Shown here: positions 1 through 8,374 of the stretch, in pieces | Position numbering within the stretch: the first letter of the stretch is position 1 | Layout: each line of letters begins with the position of its first letter | Source: Gammaproteobacteria bacterium | GTDB taxonomy: Bacteria > Pseudomonadota > Gammaproteobacteria > Pseudomonadales > Azotimanducaceae | Assembly (NCBI GenBank): GCA_002725095.1 | Contig: PBQQ01000036.1 | Span: 21,526-85,525, forward strand | Reading direction: 5' to 3' | DNA: 64,000 bases | Made by a program: the position numbers and the translations under genes | Notes under the pieces: generated by a model | Database searches by the model: none | The model's input: only the letters and a program-made list of their open reading frames with translations | What the model was told of the DNA's origin: nothing

Positions 1-71
1 TGCGGTAGCGCCTGCAAGTGCGCGCGTATATGTTGCTCAAGCGCGGGCGCGTCCAAACCATCCAAGATCAT
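1..71 (-). CDS. 5' end of an unidentified gene, cut by the window edge (possibly tilS)
   Basis: Just after the dnaE stop codon an open frame continues to the window edge on the same strand. An ATG lies one base after the dnaE stop; further in-frame ATGs lie upstream inside the dnaE end (position 110 is the furthest I traced). The visible peptide, starting MILDGLDAPALEQH and ending in LQALP, is too short to identify. It does not resemble the start of AccA, which I remember as following dnaE in many gammaproteobacteria. An amphipathic start ending in Leu-Pro would suit TilS, the next gene in the usual order, but that is a guess from position. Confidence 0.35.
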   Translation of the reverse strand, partial: MILDGLDAPALEQHIRAHLQALP

Positions 72-72
72 G

Positions 73-3000
73 TCACGCATCCGCTCCGGCAGCGTATTGA
101 ACGCGCACATAGCCATCACCAAAAGCCGATCGCAAGGCATGCAGCAGTTCGTCACTCACAGCCACTTTCCAATCGGTGCCAAGACTGATCCGACCTACCG
201 CGTTCTGACCCTGATATAGAACATGTACCGGGCAAGCCCGGTCGTTTTGTCGGTACGGGCCCAATAGGGTTTTTAAACGACTGGGTAAATCCGATGGCAT
301 TTCAACCTCAGTGACGTCAATTTCTAACCCCTTACTGAAACGCTGACGCGCCTCATCAATATTAAGCACGCGACTGCCGCGCACTGCCAGGCCACCGCTG
401 AATTCGTTAAACTGAACCTCGCCTTCGATCACCAACAACTGATCTTTGTTGACCTTCGCCGCATAGTTATCAAAGGTCTCTCCCATCAGCGAAACCTCAA
501 TACGCGCGCTGCGATCATCCAACTGCACAAAACACATTGGCACACCACGCCGACTTTTAGTGGTGCGTACATTTACCACCATTCCCGCAATCCATTGCGG
601 ATCTTTGGCCGCTTTCAAATCATCGAGTCGGCGCCGACAAAACTGTCGCAACTCATGTTCATACTCTTGTATCGGATGCCCCGTAAGAAACAACCCCAAG
701 GTCTCTTTCTCTTCATTCAATCGCTCAAGGGTTGCCATAGTCGCGGCGCTCCCGGCGGGCGCACAACTCTGGGGCCCCGTTTGCTGCATACCACCGAACA
801 AGTCCGAAATACCCGCTGCTTGATCGCGCGCCGTTTGTTCGGCGCCTTGTACCGATCTGGGCACCTGTTCCATCAACCGCGCTCGAGTCTGATTCAAATC
901 CTCATTCGCCAACGCAAAATCATCCATCGCACCTGCGCCGACTAACGCTTCGAGCACTCGTTTATTGGCCTTTTTACTGTCGACGCGGTGGCAGAAATCA
1001 TCTAAATCTTGAAACGGTTGCGCCTGTCGAGCTGCAGTAATTGCGGCTACAGGACCTTCACCGACTCCACGCACTGCCCCTAGCCCGTACACCACCGCAC
1101 CGTCTTTGACCGTGAAGCGATGTTCGCTGTCGTTGACACTCGGGGGCCGCAGCGGCAACTGCATGCGCCGAACCTCCTCGATTAGCACCACAACTCGGTC
1201 AATATTCTGCATATCGGCAGAAAGGTTAGCCGCCATAAATTGCGCTGGGTAGCGCGCTTTCAGCCAAGCCGTTTGCACACTCACCAAAGCGTAAGTCGCC
1301 GAGTGGGACTTGTTAAAGGCGTAGCCTGCAAATTTCTCCATCAGATCAAAAATGTCATTCGCCAGTTGAGGCGCGATGTCATGTTCGCCGGTGCCCTGTA
1401 GAAACTGCTCACGCACTTTGGCCATTTCATCGGCTTTCTTTTTCCCCATCGCCCGCCGCAACAGGTCTGCTTGGCCAAGCGAAAAGCCTGCCAGCACCTG
1501 TGCGATCTGCATCACCTGTTCCTGATACAACACCACGCCATAGGTCGACTCTAGAACAGGCTGCAAGCTCGGATGCGGATAGGCCACAGCAGCCTTGCCG
1601 TGTTTACGATCGATATAGTCATCCACCGCACCAGACTGCAGCGGCCCCGGCCGAAACAGCGCCACCAAGGCTATAACATCGTTGATGCCGTCCGGCAGCA
1701 AACGCCGAATTAGATCTTTCATGCCCCTTGATTCGAGCTGGAAAATTCCAGTGGTTTCTGCAGCACGCAACAGCTTAAAAGCGGCGGGATCATCAATCGG
1801 AATGTCTTCAACGTCGAGCGCCGACTCGCCCTCAAATTGCCGATGTTGGTTCACCAATTCCAGTGTCCAATCAACGATTGTTAGGGTCTTCAAGCCCAAG
1901 AAATCGAACTTCACGAGGCCTGCACGCTCAACATCGTCTTTATCGTATTGCGAAACTAAACCGCCGCCCGAATCTTCTGTGTAGAGCGGCACAAAATCAG
2001 TCAGCGCCGACGGCGCGATCACCACACCACCCGCATGGCGACCAACGTTGCGTACGATGCCTTCGAGCTTATACGCCATGTCCATGATTTCACTGACTTC
2101 ATCATTAGTGGCGACAAAGTCGGCCATCTCCTGACTTTCTTCCATGGCCTTAGCTAAGGTCATCCCTACCTCGAAAGGAATCAACTTAGATAATTTGTCA
2201 GCAAGACTATACGGCTTACCCTGCACGCGAGCGACATCACGCACCACGGCTTTGGCCGCCATAGTGCCAAAAGTAATAATTTGACTGACCGCCTGCACCC
2301 CGTACATGTCGCTGACATGCTGAATGACCCGATCCCGACCTTCCATACAGAAGTCCACATCAAAGTCGGGCATCGACACCCGCTCGGGATTTAAGAAGCG
2401 CTCGAAAAGCAGGTCATATTGCAAAGGATCAAGATCAGTAATGCCCAACACATAGGCGACCAAAGAGCCACCGCCTGAACCGCGACCGGGGCCCACGGGA
2501 ATGTCGTTTTGCTTCGCCCAGGCAATAAATTCCATCACAATCAAAAAGTAACCGGCAAAGCCCATCTGATTAATGACATCGAGCTCAAATTGCAGACGCT
2601 CTTGATAGCCGGCTTCTGTCCATTCATCCGCGGGCCCACCAGCCGCTAAACGCTCGTCTAATCCTTTTGTGGACAACTGCAAAAGATACTGTTCAGGGGT
2701 TTGCTGATCCGGAATCGGATAGTCAGGCAAATAATAGGTGCCCAAGGCGACTTCGACATTACAGCGTTTTGCGATCTCTACGGCATTGCTTATGGCCGAG
2801 GGCACATCTTGGAATAAATCGGCCATTTCCTGCGACGAACGCAGATACTGCCACTCGCTATAGCGCCGTTCGCGTCGTCCGTCGTTAAGGGTCCGACCCT
2901 CGTGAATACACACTCGGGTTTCGTGCGCCTCAAAGTCTTGCGCTTCGGCGAAACACACATCGTTGGTTGCAACAACTCCGATATCGCTGTGTCCAGCAAT

Positions 3001-3558
3001 GGAGAGTAATTGGCGTAGATGTTGTTCTTCGTCCGCCCTACCACACCGAGTGAGCTCAAGATAATAAGCGTCACCAAAATGGCTTTGCCAACGCTGTGCA
3101 CGTTGCTGTGCTTGCTCTGTATCACCGTTATTGAGCAGGGACCACAAATGCCCGCGGACCCCGCCAGACAGAACGATCAGACCCGCCTTCGCCGCAAAAA
3201 TTTCTTGTTCTTGGAGCACGCCGCGCTGCGCTGTCGTCGTATAACTGGCCGAAATGAGCGCCAACAAATTGCGGTAGCCTTCGAGGTCGCGGGCCAGCAG
3301 CAGCACCCGTTCAGCGATGCCATCGGCGGTCTCCTGAACTGCAACTTCCGCCCCCAAAATAGGCTTAACCCCTTGGGCCATACAGGCTTCAAAAAACTTT
3401 ACCAAGGCAAACAGATTATTGCGGTCAGTAAGCGCAACCGCCGGCATACCGGTCGCCGCCGCACGACCCACTAAATCTTTGACTTTCAGCAAACCATCCG
3501 CAAGAGAGTATTCGCTGTGTACATGCAGATGCACGAATTCGGCGGACGCAAAACTCAT
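73..3558 (-). CDS. dnaE: DNA polymerase III alpha subunit
   Basis: Catalytic subunit of the replicative DNA polymerase, which extends DNA in complex with epsilon and theta. At 1161 aa it matches the usual length (about 1160). The N-terminal PHP domain begins [11 protein letters not shown]. The C-family palm carries [10 protein letters not shown], then PDFDVDF with two catalytic aspartates, and [10 protein letters not shown] with the third. A short motif GISDLFG near residue 930 looks like the beta-clamp binding site. The OB domain and C-terminal tail follow. The ATG overlaps the rnhB stop by 4 bases, so the two are probably translationally coupled. Last identified gene of the run that begins at rpsB. 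Confidence 0.98.
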   Translation of the reverse strand: MSFASAEFVHLHVHSEYSLADGLLKVKDLVGRAAATGMPAVALTDRNNLFALVKFFEACMAQGVKPILGAEVAVQETADGIAERVLLLARDLEGYRNLLALISASYTTTAQRGVLQEQEIFAAKAGLIVLSGGVRGHLWSLLNNGDTEQAQQRAQRWQSHFGDAYYLELTRCGRADEEQHLRQLLSIAGHSDIGVVATNDVCFAEAQDFEAHETRVCIHEGRTLNDGRRERRYSEWQYLRSSQEMADLFQDVPSAISNAVEIAKRCNVEVALGTYYLPDYPIPDQQTPEQYLLQLSTKGLDERLAAGGPADEWTEAGYQERLQFELDVINQMGFAGYFLIVMEFIAWAKQNDIPVGPGRGSGGGSLVAYVLGITDLDPLQYDLLFERFLNPERVSMPDFDVDFCMEGRDRVIQHVSDMYGVQAVSQIITFGTMAAKAVVRDVARVQGKPYSLADKLSKLIPFEVGMTLAKAMEESQEMADFVATNDEVSEIMDMAYKLEGIVRNVGRHAGGVVIAPSALTDFVPLYTEDSGGGLVSQYDKDDVERAGLVKFDFLGLKTLTIVDWTLELVNQHRQFEGESALDVEDIPIDDPAAFKLLRAAETTGIFQLESRGMKDLIRRLLPDGINDVIALVALFRPGPLQSGAVDDYIDRKHGKAAVAYPHPSLQPVLESTYGVVLYQEQVMQIAQVLAGFSLGQADLLRRAMGKKKADEMAKVREQFLQGTGEHDIAPQLANDIFDLMEKFAGYAFNKSHSATYALVSVQTAWLKARYPAQFMAANLSADMQNIDRVVVLIEEVRRMQLPLRPPSVNDSEHRFTVKDGAVVYGLGAVRGVGEGPVAAITAARQAQPFQDLDDFCHRVDSKKANKRVLEALVGAGAMDDFALANEDLNQTRARLMEQVPRSVQGAEQTARDQAAGISDLFGGMQQTGPQSCAPAGSAATMATLERLNEEKETLGLFLTGHPIQEYEHELRQFCRRRLDDLKAAKDPQWIAGMVVNVRTTKSRRGVPMCFVQLDDRSARIEVSLMGETFDNYAAKVNKDQLLVIEGEVQFNEFSGGLAVRGSRVLNIDEARQRFSKGLEIDVTEVEMPSDLPSRLKTLLGPYRQNDRACPVHVLYQGQNAVGRISLGTDWKVAVSDELLHALRSAFGDGYVRVQYAAGADA

Positions 3559-4226
3559 AGCTCAGCGCCTGGGCTAGCAGCGCGTTGCACCGGCGCAAAA
3601 CTGCGCCGATGAGCCTCACAGGGGCCAAGTGCCGCCAAGGCCTGCAAATGATGCTTGGTCGGATAACCTTTGTGACGTTCGAAGCCGTAGCCCGGAAAAC
3701 GTGCTGCGAGTTCCACCAATTGTCGATCTCGAGTCACCTTAGCAACGATCGAGGCCGCACTTATCGCCGCCACACGCTGATCGCCTTTGACAACGGCCCG
3801 AGCAGGCAAGCCAAAATCAGGGGTCTTATTACCATCGACTAACACCGTATCCGGGGTGACAGATAAACCCGCGACTGCACGCTGCATCGCCAAATGGCTC
3901 GCGACGAGCACGTTATGACGGTCTACTTCCGCCACGCTTGCGCTCCCAAGTGACCAACTCAGTGACTGCCTGCAAATAATCTCGGCCAACCGTTCTCTGG
4001 CTTTCTCTGATAAACGTTTAGAGTCTCGCAGATCGTCGATCGGCACGGTTGGATCAAGAATGACCGCGCACGCGACGACGGCTCCCGCCAACGGCCCAAT
4101 ACCGACTTCGTCGACGCCCGCCAGAACCCCATAGGGTGACACATCGATGGGCTCCAATATTTGCTGTCGCTGAGGCAACACCCCTCCGCTCTTCCGTACG
4201 AATCCAGCCCCAAGCTTAGCGCACAC
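3555..4226 (-). CDS. rnhB: Ribonuclease HII, with a variant GRG motif
   Basis: RNase HII cuts RNA embedded in duplex DNA, including single misincorporated ribonucleotides. The fold and acidic active site are recognisable: D39-E40 in AGVDEVG, the Asp of VDGN, and the Asp of VTRDR after [12 protein letters not shown]. The oddity is residue 43. The motif normally reads G-R-G, but here it is G-I-G (codon ATT at 4100-4098). In characterised RNase HII the GRG loop contacts the 2'-OH at the RNA-DNA junction. The start used is GTG at 4226, which gives an N-terminal extension of about 30 residues; no better start is evident. Lies between lpxB and dnaE, as in E. coli. Confidence 0.95.
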   Translation of the reverse strand: MCAKLGAGFVRKSGGVLPQRQQILEPIDVSPYGVLAGVDEVGIGPLAGAVVACAVILDPTVPIDDLRDSKRLSEKARERLAEIICRQSLSWSLGSASVAEVDRHNVLVASHLAMQRAVAGLSVTPDTVLVDGNKTPDFGLPARAVVKGDQRVAAISAASIVAKVTRDRQLVELAARFPGYGFERHKGYPTKHHLQALAALGPCEAHRRSFAPVQRAASPGAEL

Positions 4227-4249
4227 CCCCGTTTCATTTGTAGAGTAAT

Positions 4250-5437
4250 TTAACGTTTGTGCGGCGTTAGCTGCTTTAAAATCTCCAAAGCAGCGGTAAC
4301 ACTGGCTCCCTGCCCCGAGGCGCCGTCGCGTAATTGCCGATGCATTTCGGCAAACACGTCTGCGCTGCGTTTTAATCCGTTTTGTTCGTTAAGCTGGGGC
4401 AACAGCGCCTGCACCAGCGCCTCAGGCGTTGCCGCGTCTTGTATAAGCTCTGGCACAAGTTCTTCGCCAGCCAAAATATTGGGTAACGCTATGTAGGGCG
4501 TATTGACGAGCCGGCTGGCAATTCGGTAGCTGAGCGCACCCAACTTATAACTCACCACCATTGGACGGCCCAGCAACATGGCCTCGAGCGTACTGGTACC
4601 GGATTTGATCATCGCAACATCCGCGGCAACCAGCGCAGACCGCGCATCGTTGTCCACTAAGTGGACCGACAAGTCGGCAAACGGCGGTAACAAGGCTTCG
4701 ATCTGACTCCGGCGCGCCGCATTAACACAGGGGATCACCGCACTGATGCGCCGTTGCGGGAACAGTTGACACAACAACCGTACCGCAGCCAAAAAGGGCT
4801 CAAGCATCAACGCAACTTCACTACTGCGACTGCCCGGCAGCACTGCAATCACCAGTTCCTCTTGATCAATTTGCAACCGTGCTCGGCACTGACGACGCGC
4901 GGTCGCACTGCCTGCATCAAGTTCGATCGCTTGCGCTAGGGGATGCCCAACAAAGACCGCGCGCAGCGGCAGGCCCGCATAGAATTTCGGTTCAAAGGGA
5001 TACAAACAGAACAACAGATCCGCACACTGAGCGACCTTCTTAGTACGACCCTTGCGCCAGGCGTAGACCGACGGACTGACATAGTGCGCAGTTACGATGC
5101 CGGATCTACGCAAGCGTTTTTCCAACAGAAAGTTAAAGACGTTAAAATCGATACCAACGAACGCGTCTATGGCTTCGTCTTTAAACGTCTGCGCGAGTTG
5201 ACGATACAGTCGCCACAGCTGCGGCAACCGCAACAACGGCTCTTTGAAGCCATTGACCGCTAAGCTGTCAAAAGCCGCCAAAGAACGCAGGCCTCGGGCC
5301 ATCATCGCTGGACCACCGACCCCTACAAACTCAATCTTTTCTCCTGCGCTAAGTTGCTCGCGCAAGGCATCCATAAGCCCCGCCGCCAAATTGTCGCCCG
5401 AAGGTTCTCCAGCCAGCAGGCCTATTTTGATGGTCAT
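4250..5437 (-). CDS. lpxB: Lipid-A-disaccharide synthase
   Basis: Glycosyltransferase family 19 enzyme that joins UDP-2,3-diacylglucosamine and lipid X into the lipid A disaccharide at the inner face of the cytoplasmic membrane. At 395 aa it has normal length. It starts [18 protein letters not shown], the N-terminal family signature. The C-terminal nucleotide-binding part includes [10 protein letters not shown] and [21 protein letters not shown]. It lies 17 bases after lpxA and 23 before rnhB, in the standard lipid A gene order. Confidence 0.97.
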   Translation of the reverse strand: MTIKIGLLAGEPSGDNLAAGLMDALREQLSAGEKIEFVGVGGPAMMARGLRSLAAFDSLAVNGFKEPLLRLPQLWRLYRQLAQTFKDEAIDAFVGIDFNVFNFLLEKRLRRSGIVTAHYVSPSVYAWRKGRTKKVAQCADLLFCLYPFEPKFYAGLPLRAVFVGHPLAQAIELDAGSATARRQCRARLQIDQEELVIAVLPGSRSSEVALMLEPFLAAVRLLCQLFPQRRISAVIPCVNAARRSQIEALLPPFADLSVHLVDNDARSALVAADVAMIKSGTSTLEAMLLGRPMVVSYKLGALSYRIASRLVNTPYIALPNILAGEELVPELIQDAATPEALVQALLPQLNEQNGLKRSADVFAEMHRQLRDGASGQGASVTAALEILKQLTPHKR

Positions 5438-5454
5438 AACTGGGAACAGGCCGC

Positions 5455-6243
5455 TTAATGACTGTTCCGGCCTCGAATGATGCCTTTCGCAGAGGCCTCT
5501 ACCGACGCTGCAAACTGTTCGACTTCCGCGGACTGCTGTCGCGGCAGCGCTAATTCGTCAATGGCTTCACCGACACGCAAACCTTTTCGGTAAACCGTTC
5601 TGTACGCCTGCTTGAGCAAGTCAATCGTCTCGCCACTGTAGCCTCTGCGCTTCATGCCTTCCGTATTCATACCCACCGCGAACGCTGGGTTCCCGGCAAC
5701 CGTCATATAAGCCGGCACATCTTTGGTGACCATACTCATCGCTGCAATGTGGGTATGCGCGCCGATCCTTCGAAACTGAGGTACGCCGACATAGCCACCA
5801 AAATTAGCGTAATCGCCGACTTCTACATGCCCAGCCAAAGACGCATTATTGGCCATGATCACATGATCTCCGACGACACAGTCGTGACCAACGTGAACAT
5901 AGGCCATAAGCAAGCAATGGCTGCCCACCTCGGTGCGCCCGATGCCGCCTTTGTTCATACCACGGTGGATGGTGACGCCTTCGCGGATGATTGTATGTGC
6001 ACCAATTTCGAGGGTCGACGCCTCACCGGCGTAGGCTAATGCCGGAGTAGCCTCACCGACGCTGGCAAATTGATAAATCTTCACACCCTCGCCTATTCGG
6101 CATGGTCCTTTAACAATTACATGTGAGGCGATTTCTACGTCATCGGCCAACTCAACGCCCGGGCCAATGACCGACCACGGACCTATACTGACTCCAACAC
6201 CTAATTTTGCGCTTGGATCCACTATGGCGCTGGCGTGAATCAT
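5455..6243 (-). CDS. lpxA: UDP-N-acetylglucosamine acyltransferase, with a His-to-Pro change
   Basis: First enzyme of lipid A synthesis; it moves a 3-hydroxyacyl chain from ACP to the 3-OH of UDP-GlcNAc. At 262 aa it has the usual length, with hexapeptide repeats of a left-handed beta helix followed by a helical tail. The catalytic His is present in MAYVHVGHDC (H120, equal to E. coli H125). Aligned by hand with a constant offset of 5, H117 and H139 match E. coli H122 and H144, but E. coli H160 (in VHQF) is Pro155 here (GVPQF, codon CCT at 5781-5779). The hydrocarbon-ruler position, Gly173 in E. coli, is Ala168. The stop side is followed by lpxB and the start overlaps fabZ by 4 bases. Confidence 0.97.
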   Translation of the reverse strand: MIHASAIVDPSAKLGVGVSIGPWSVIGPGVELADDVEIASHVIVKGPCRIGEGVKIYQFASVGEATPALAYAGEASTLEIGAHTIIREGVTIHRGMNKGGIGRTEVGSHCLLMAYVHVGHDCVVGDHVIMANNASLAGHVEVGDYANFGGYVGVPQFRRIGAHTHIAAMSMVTKDVPAYMTVAGNPAFAVGMNTEGMKRRGYSGETIDLLKQAYRTVYRKGLRVGEAIDELALPRQQSAEVEQFAASVEASAKGIIRGRNSH

Positions 6244-6704
6244 GTCGCCTCAACCCCTTCGTTGATTTGTTCAACAACAGATAAACTGGCGGAACATGCG
6301 AGTTCGCCGTCGACACGCGCCTCACATTCAAACTTAACCATCATGGCTCTTTGCGCCACTAAGCGACTGTGCAGTTCTAACTGATCTCCGGGCACCACAG
6401 GTCGGCGAAACCGCGCCTTATCGACCCCACCAAACAAATAGTTGCGGCCATCGGCGGGTCGCGTACCTTTAGTTTCAAACGCCAAAACGCCAGAAATTTG
6501 CGCCATAGCTTCAAGTATCAAAACCCCGGGCATGATCGGCTGCTGGGGGAAATGCCCAGTAAACATGGGTTCGTTGAAGGTGATGTTTTTATAACCACGG
6601 ATAAACTCGCCTTTTACCACTTCAGTAACCCGATCGAGCAATAAAAATGGATAGCGGTGAGGCAAATATTCGAACAGATCAGTGATTGTTTTGACGTCAC
6701 TCAT
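6240..6704 (-). CDS. fabZ: 3-hydroxyacyl-[ACP] dehydratase FabZ
   Basis: Hot-dog-fold dehydratase of type II fatty acid synthesis. It shares the 3-hydroxyacyl-ACP pool with LpxA and LpxD, so it helps set the balance between phospholipid and lipid A. At 154 aa it has normal length. The active-site His and Glu lie in GHFPQQPIMPGVLILEAMAQ, the family signature. It overlaps lpxA by 4 bases and lpxD by 8, as expected for a tightly coupled operon. Confidence 0.98.
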   Translation of the reverse strand: MSDVKTITDLFEYLPHRYPFLLLDRVTEVVKGEFIRGYKNITFNEPMFTGHFPQQPIMPGVLILEAMAQISGVLAFETKGTRPADGRNYLFGGVDKARFRRPVVPGDQLELHSRLVAQRAMMVKFECEARVDGELACSASLSVVEQINEGVEAT

Positions 6705-7773
6705 TGTCTTTCTCCCGCTCTTCTATCGCTTTTACCCGTTTGAATAGATCATTCAACTTGCCGAAACGCAACGCGTTGCGTAACCAATGACCGTGCTCGC
6801 TGGCCACCACCCCGCTCGAGTACACGCCAGGTTTATCAATGGATTGAGTGATCGTTGTCATTACACTGATCGTAACCCCATCACACAATGTAATCGGATT
6901 CTTACCGCCGATACCGACGCCTCCAGCGATGACGCAGTGTTTACCGATCACCGTGCTGCCCGCCATGCCCGCACAGCCACAAATAATACTGTGCGCGCCG
7001 ACTCGGCAGTTGTGCCCAATATGCACCTGATCGTCCATCTTCACACCGTCTTCGATGACGGTGTCTTCTATGGCGCCTCGATCGATCGTAGTACCTGCGC
7101 CAATACGCACATCTGCACCAATAACCAATCCGCCTAACTGCTCTATAGGATGCAAATGGCCATCCTGATCTGGGGTATAGCCAAAACCCGACGATCCAAG
7201 CACCGACCCGCTGTGAATCACCGAGCGGGGACCAATACTGACATCCGCATAGACGCTGACGTTACTCATGATCACTACGTCTTCAGCTACCGTAACGCGA
7301 TCACTGATGCTGACATTCGCATGTACGGTTACGTCTGCGCCGATCACTACATCAGCACCAATGACAACATTGGCTCCGAGGCGCGCGGTAGCGGCGACCG
7401 AGGCCGAGGGGTGAACAATCGCCGTGGGGTGAATGCCGCCATCAACTGACAACGGCACCGCGAACAACGCCGACGCTTTAGCAAACGCTAGATACGGCTG
7501 TTCCACCACTAGTGCGATACATGGACATTGCTGTAGGTCTTGCTCGCTCAATATAACGGCGCTGGCGTCGGTTTCGGGCAAGAGCGAACGGTAAGCTGCG
7601 CCAGACAAATGGCTTAATTGTCCGGGCTGAGCATTAGCCAAACCGCCGAGGCCGCTGACGGGCAGAGCCGCCAGCGTCTCGGCATCGAACTTTTGTGATA
7701 GCGCGTCTGCCACCGCGATTTGCGCGCCGAGATGCTCTGCAATCTCTCCTAAGTTAAGAGTTCTTGCCATCAA
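6697..7773 (-). CDS. lpxD: UDP-3-O-acylglucosamine N-acyltransferase
   Basis: Third step of lipid A synthesis: transfer of a second 3-hydroxyacyl chain to the 2-amino group. At 358 aa it has the family length. An N-terminal uridine-binding domain (about residues 1-100) is followed by many hexapeptide repeats (IGADVVIGADVTV and so on) forming the beta helix. The likely catalytic His is in DDQVHIGHNCRVG. The C-terminal helix ends KRVKAIEEREKDNE. Lies between skp and fabZ. Confidence 0.97.
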   Translation of the reverse strand: MMARTLNLGEIAEHLGAQIAVADALSQKFDAETLAALPVSGLGGLANAQPGQLSHLSGAAYRSLLPETDASAVILSEQDLQQCPCIALVVEQPYLAFAKASALFAVPLSVDGGIHPTAIVHPSASVAATARLGANVVIGADVVIGADVTVHANVSISDRVTVAEDVVIMSNVSVYADVSIGPRSVIHSGSVLGSSGFGYTPDQDGHLHPIEQLGGLVIGADVRIGAGTTIDRGAIEDTVIEDGVKMDDQVHIGHNCRVGAHSIICGCAGMAGSTVIGKHCVIAGGVGIGGKNPITLCDGVTISVMTTITQSIDKPGVYSSGVVASEHGHWLRNALRFGKLNDLFKRVKAIEEREKDNE

Positions 7774-7806
7774 CGGCGGCTCAGTCGCGGATGGGGCGCG
7801 TCCTGA

Positions 7807-8316
7807 TTAATCGCGGGCTTCGTTGAGCTTTTCAACTACCCGACGGGTGATGTCGTGTTTGTCGTTAGCGTATTGCAAAGAATTAGGGGCCAAAATCATA
7901 TCGATCTGATCGATCTGGATCAGGTCTTTGAGGACCGTATCGTACTTTGGCGCTAAGGTCTGAAGGATTTCTTGGCGCTTGTCTTGGGCAGTCTTTTGGA
8001 GTTTTTGTGAACCAAACTGCAGATCCGCCTGCATGCTTTCGATCTCTTTGATGATCTTGCGCTTATCGGCATCGCTCAAAATCTCACCATCTTTTTGCAA
8101 CTTGGTTTGCTGCGCCTGGAGCGTTTCTGCCATACCGCGCAGTTCGTTTTGCTCAGCCTCCATTTCTTTATTCGCAGCTTCGACAAGAACTTTACCCTCA
8201 TCACTTTCAAGAATTGCGCGAACGGGATCCAATACTACGATCTTCATTTCTGCAAAAGCAGCGGGAGCAAGGGTCGCGCTTACGAGCACCAACATTGCCA
8301 TTACGTTCTTGATCAT
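7807..8316 (-). CDS. skp: OmpH/Skp-family periplasmic chaperone
   Basis: Periplasmic holdase that keeps unfolded outer-membrane proteins soluble on their way to the BAM complex. It begins with a signal peptide (MIKNVMAMLVLVSATLAPAA, then FA-EMK). The mature part is a long charged helix region rich in Gln, Glu and Lys (residues about 45-120), as in the coiled-coil arms of Skp. At 169 aa it is near the usual size. Lies 58 bases after bamA and 33 before lpxD, the standard order. Skp sequences diverge widely, so the call rests on size, composition, signal peptide and position. Confidence 0.93.
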   Translation of the reverse strand: MIKNVMAMLVLVSATLAPAAFAEMKIVVLDPVRAILESDEGKVLVEAANKEMEAEQNELRGMAETLQAQQTKLQKDGEILSDADKRKIIKEIESMQADLQFGSQKLQKTAQDKRQEILQTLAPKYDTVLKDLIQIDQIDMILAPNSLQYANDKHDITRRVVEKLNEARD

Positions 8317-8374
8317 CGTTCTCTCCTAATTACAAATTGTCGGCTAACAAGCGGCGCATTCTATACCAGCTCTG

